6,016 nt of DNA, taken from positions 1-6,016 of the forward strand of contig DASWOP010000302.1 in the NCBI GenBank assembly GCA_036404255.1, read 5' to 3'. The notes beneath the pieces are model-generated. The model was not told the DNA's origin and did not search any database. It saw only the letters and a list, made by a program, of their open reading frames with translations. Source of the DNA: JARLFX01 sp036404255 (GTDB lineage: Bacteria > Acidobacteriota > Terriglobia > Terriglobales > Acidobacteriaceae). Below, in pieces: positions 5,740-6,016 of the stretch (positions are counted from its first letter, which is position 1; each line of letters opens with the position of its first letter). The translations under genes and the position numbers were made by a program.

Positions 5740-6016
5740 TTAAGCTATTTGCTTGCCCGGTTCGGTTCCGGCCGATTGGTCGAATACCGATTCCACGGTG
5801 ATTTTTACTACAGCATGCGGCGTGGGAAGTCCCTTATACAACTCCTTCACCTGCCAGCAGGTGGCCTCGTAGAGCCGTCCCGAATCCAGAACTTCGGCAG
5901 TGCCCTTGAGCTGATAGCCCTTGCCGTTGGAAACATCCGCAATCGTGACCGCGATCTTATTGTTTTCGATCAGGTTCTTCCTGGTCTTCAATGAAAAAAT
6001 ATCGGCGAACAGAATA
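5740..6016 (-). CDS. Pyridoxamine 5'-phosphate oxidase-like FMN-binding protein (partial, N-terminus outside window)
   Basis: The last 91 residues of a gene entering from the right edge on the minus strand. The frame is open to the window end and reads ILFADIFSLKTRKNL, then KIAVTIAD, GYQLKGTAEVLDSGRLYE, and near the end AVVKITVESVFDQ. This pattern of a FAD-x-F-x-x-KT-x-x-NL segment, a short beta strand and GYQLKGTAE is typical of small split-barrel flavoproteins annotated as pyridoxamine 5'-phosphate oxidase family. These bind FMN or a related cofactor; few have known substrates, and true PdxH activity should not be assumed. A TTG at 5989-5991 could be read as a start, but the similarity continues upstream of it, so the gene is cut by the window rather than short. 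It ends with TAA at 5740-5742, 9 bases before the ccdC-like gene. Confidence 0.8.
   Translation of the reverse strand, partial: ILFADIFSLKTRKNLIENNKIAVTIADVSNGKGYQLKGTAEVLDSGRLYEATCWQVKELYKGLPTPHAVVKITVESVFDQSAGTEPGKQIA

Noticed and set aside
5719..5994. 91-codon open frame on the plus strand opposite the oxidase-like gene
   Set aside because: The opposite strand shows clear family motifs (FADIF, GYQLKGTAE) and this frame has none.
1..6016. Search for CRISPR arrays, tRNA/rRNA, transposases, integrases, toxin-antitoxin or defence genes, riboswitches and direct repeats
   Set aside because: Reading both strands showed none; the window is filled by six recognisable ordinary genes with short gaps.

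Overview
The window is about 6 kb of compact, GC-rich chromosomal DNA from a diderm (outer-membrane) bacterium. The lpxC gene implies lipid A synthesis. The combination of a fused PabB-PabC protein, a CcdC-like membrane protein, a CPG2-like M20 peptidase and GC-rich codon use would suit a soil Acidobacteriota (Terriglobia) genome. That placement is an impression from gene content, not a demonstrated assignment. I see no transposase, integrase, tRNA, rRNA, CRISPR array or phage gene. Composition looks even across the window, with no sign of recent transfer.

Layout, left to right. Positions 1-99 may hold the last 32 codons of a plus-strand gene cut by the window edge. A PhzF-family protein (135-923, +) follows. 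It converges with, and overlaps by 20 bp, a fused aminodeoxychorismate synthase/lyase (pabBC, 904-2757, -). Upstream of pabBC on the same strand is an M20 zinc peptidase of the carboxypeptidase G2 type (2849-4015, -). A 136-bp intergenic region with an inverted repeat separates that gene from the divergent lpxC (4152-5069, +). LpxC converges across a 166-bp gap, which holds another inverted repeat, with a minus-strand pair. The pair is a CcdC/DUF1453-type membrane protein (5236-5730, -) and, upstream of it, a pyridoxamine 5'-phosphate oxidase-like flavoprotein (5740-6016, -, N-terminus beyond the window).

Functionally the genes are mostly independent housekeeping or metabolic functions. LpxC commits UDP-acyl-GlcNAc to lipid A. 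PabBC makes 4-aminobenzoate for folate. The M20 peptidase probably cleaves small peptides or C-terminal glutamate; its position next to a folate gene invites, but does not prove, a pteroylglutamate link. The PhzF protein is an isomerase-family member with no phenazine genes nearby. The oxidase-like gene and the ccdC-like gene are 9 bp apart and are probably cotranscribed. I found no convincing novel multi-gene system. The points most worth a second look are the lpxC/M20 divergent control region, the probable leaderless start of the peptidase gene, the folate/CPG2 pairing and the flavoprotein-CcdC pair.
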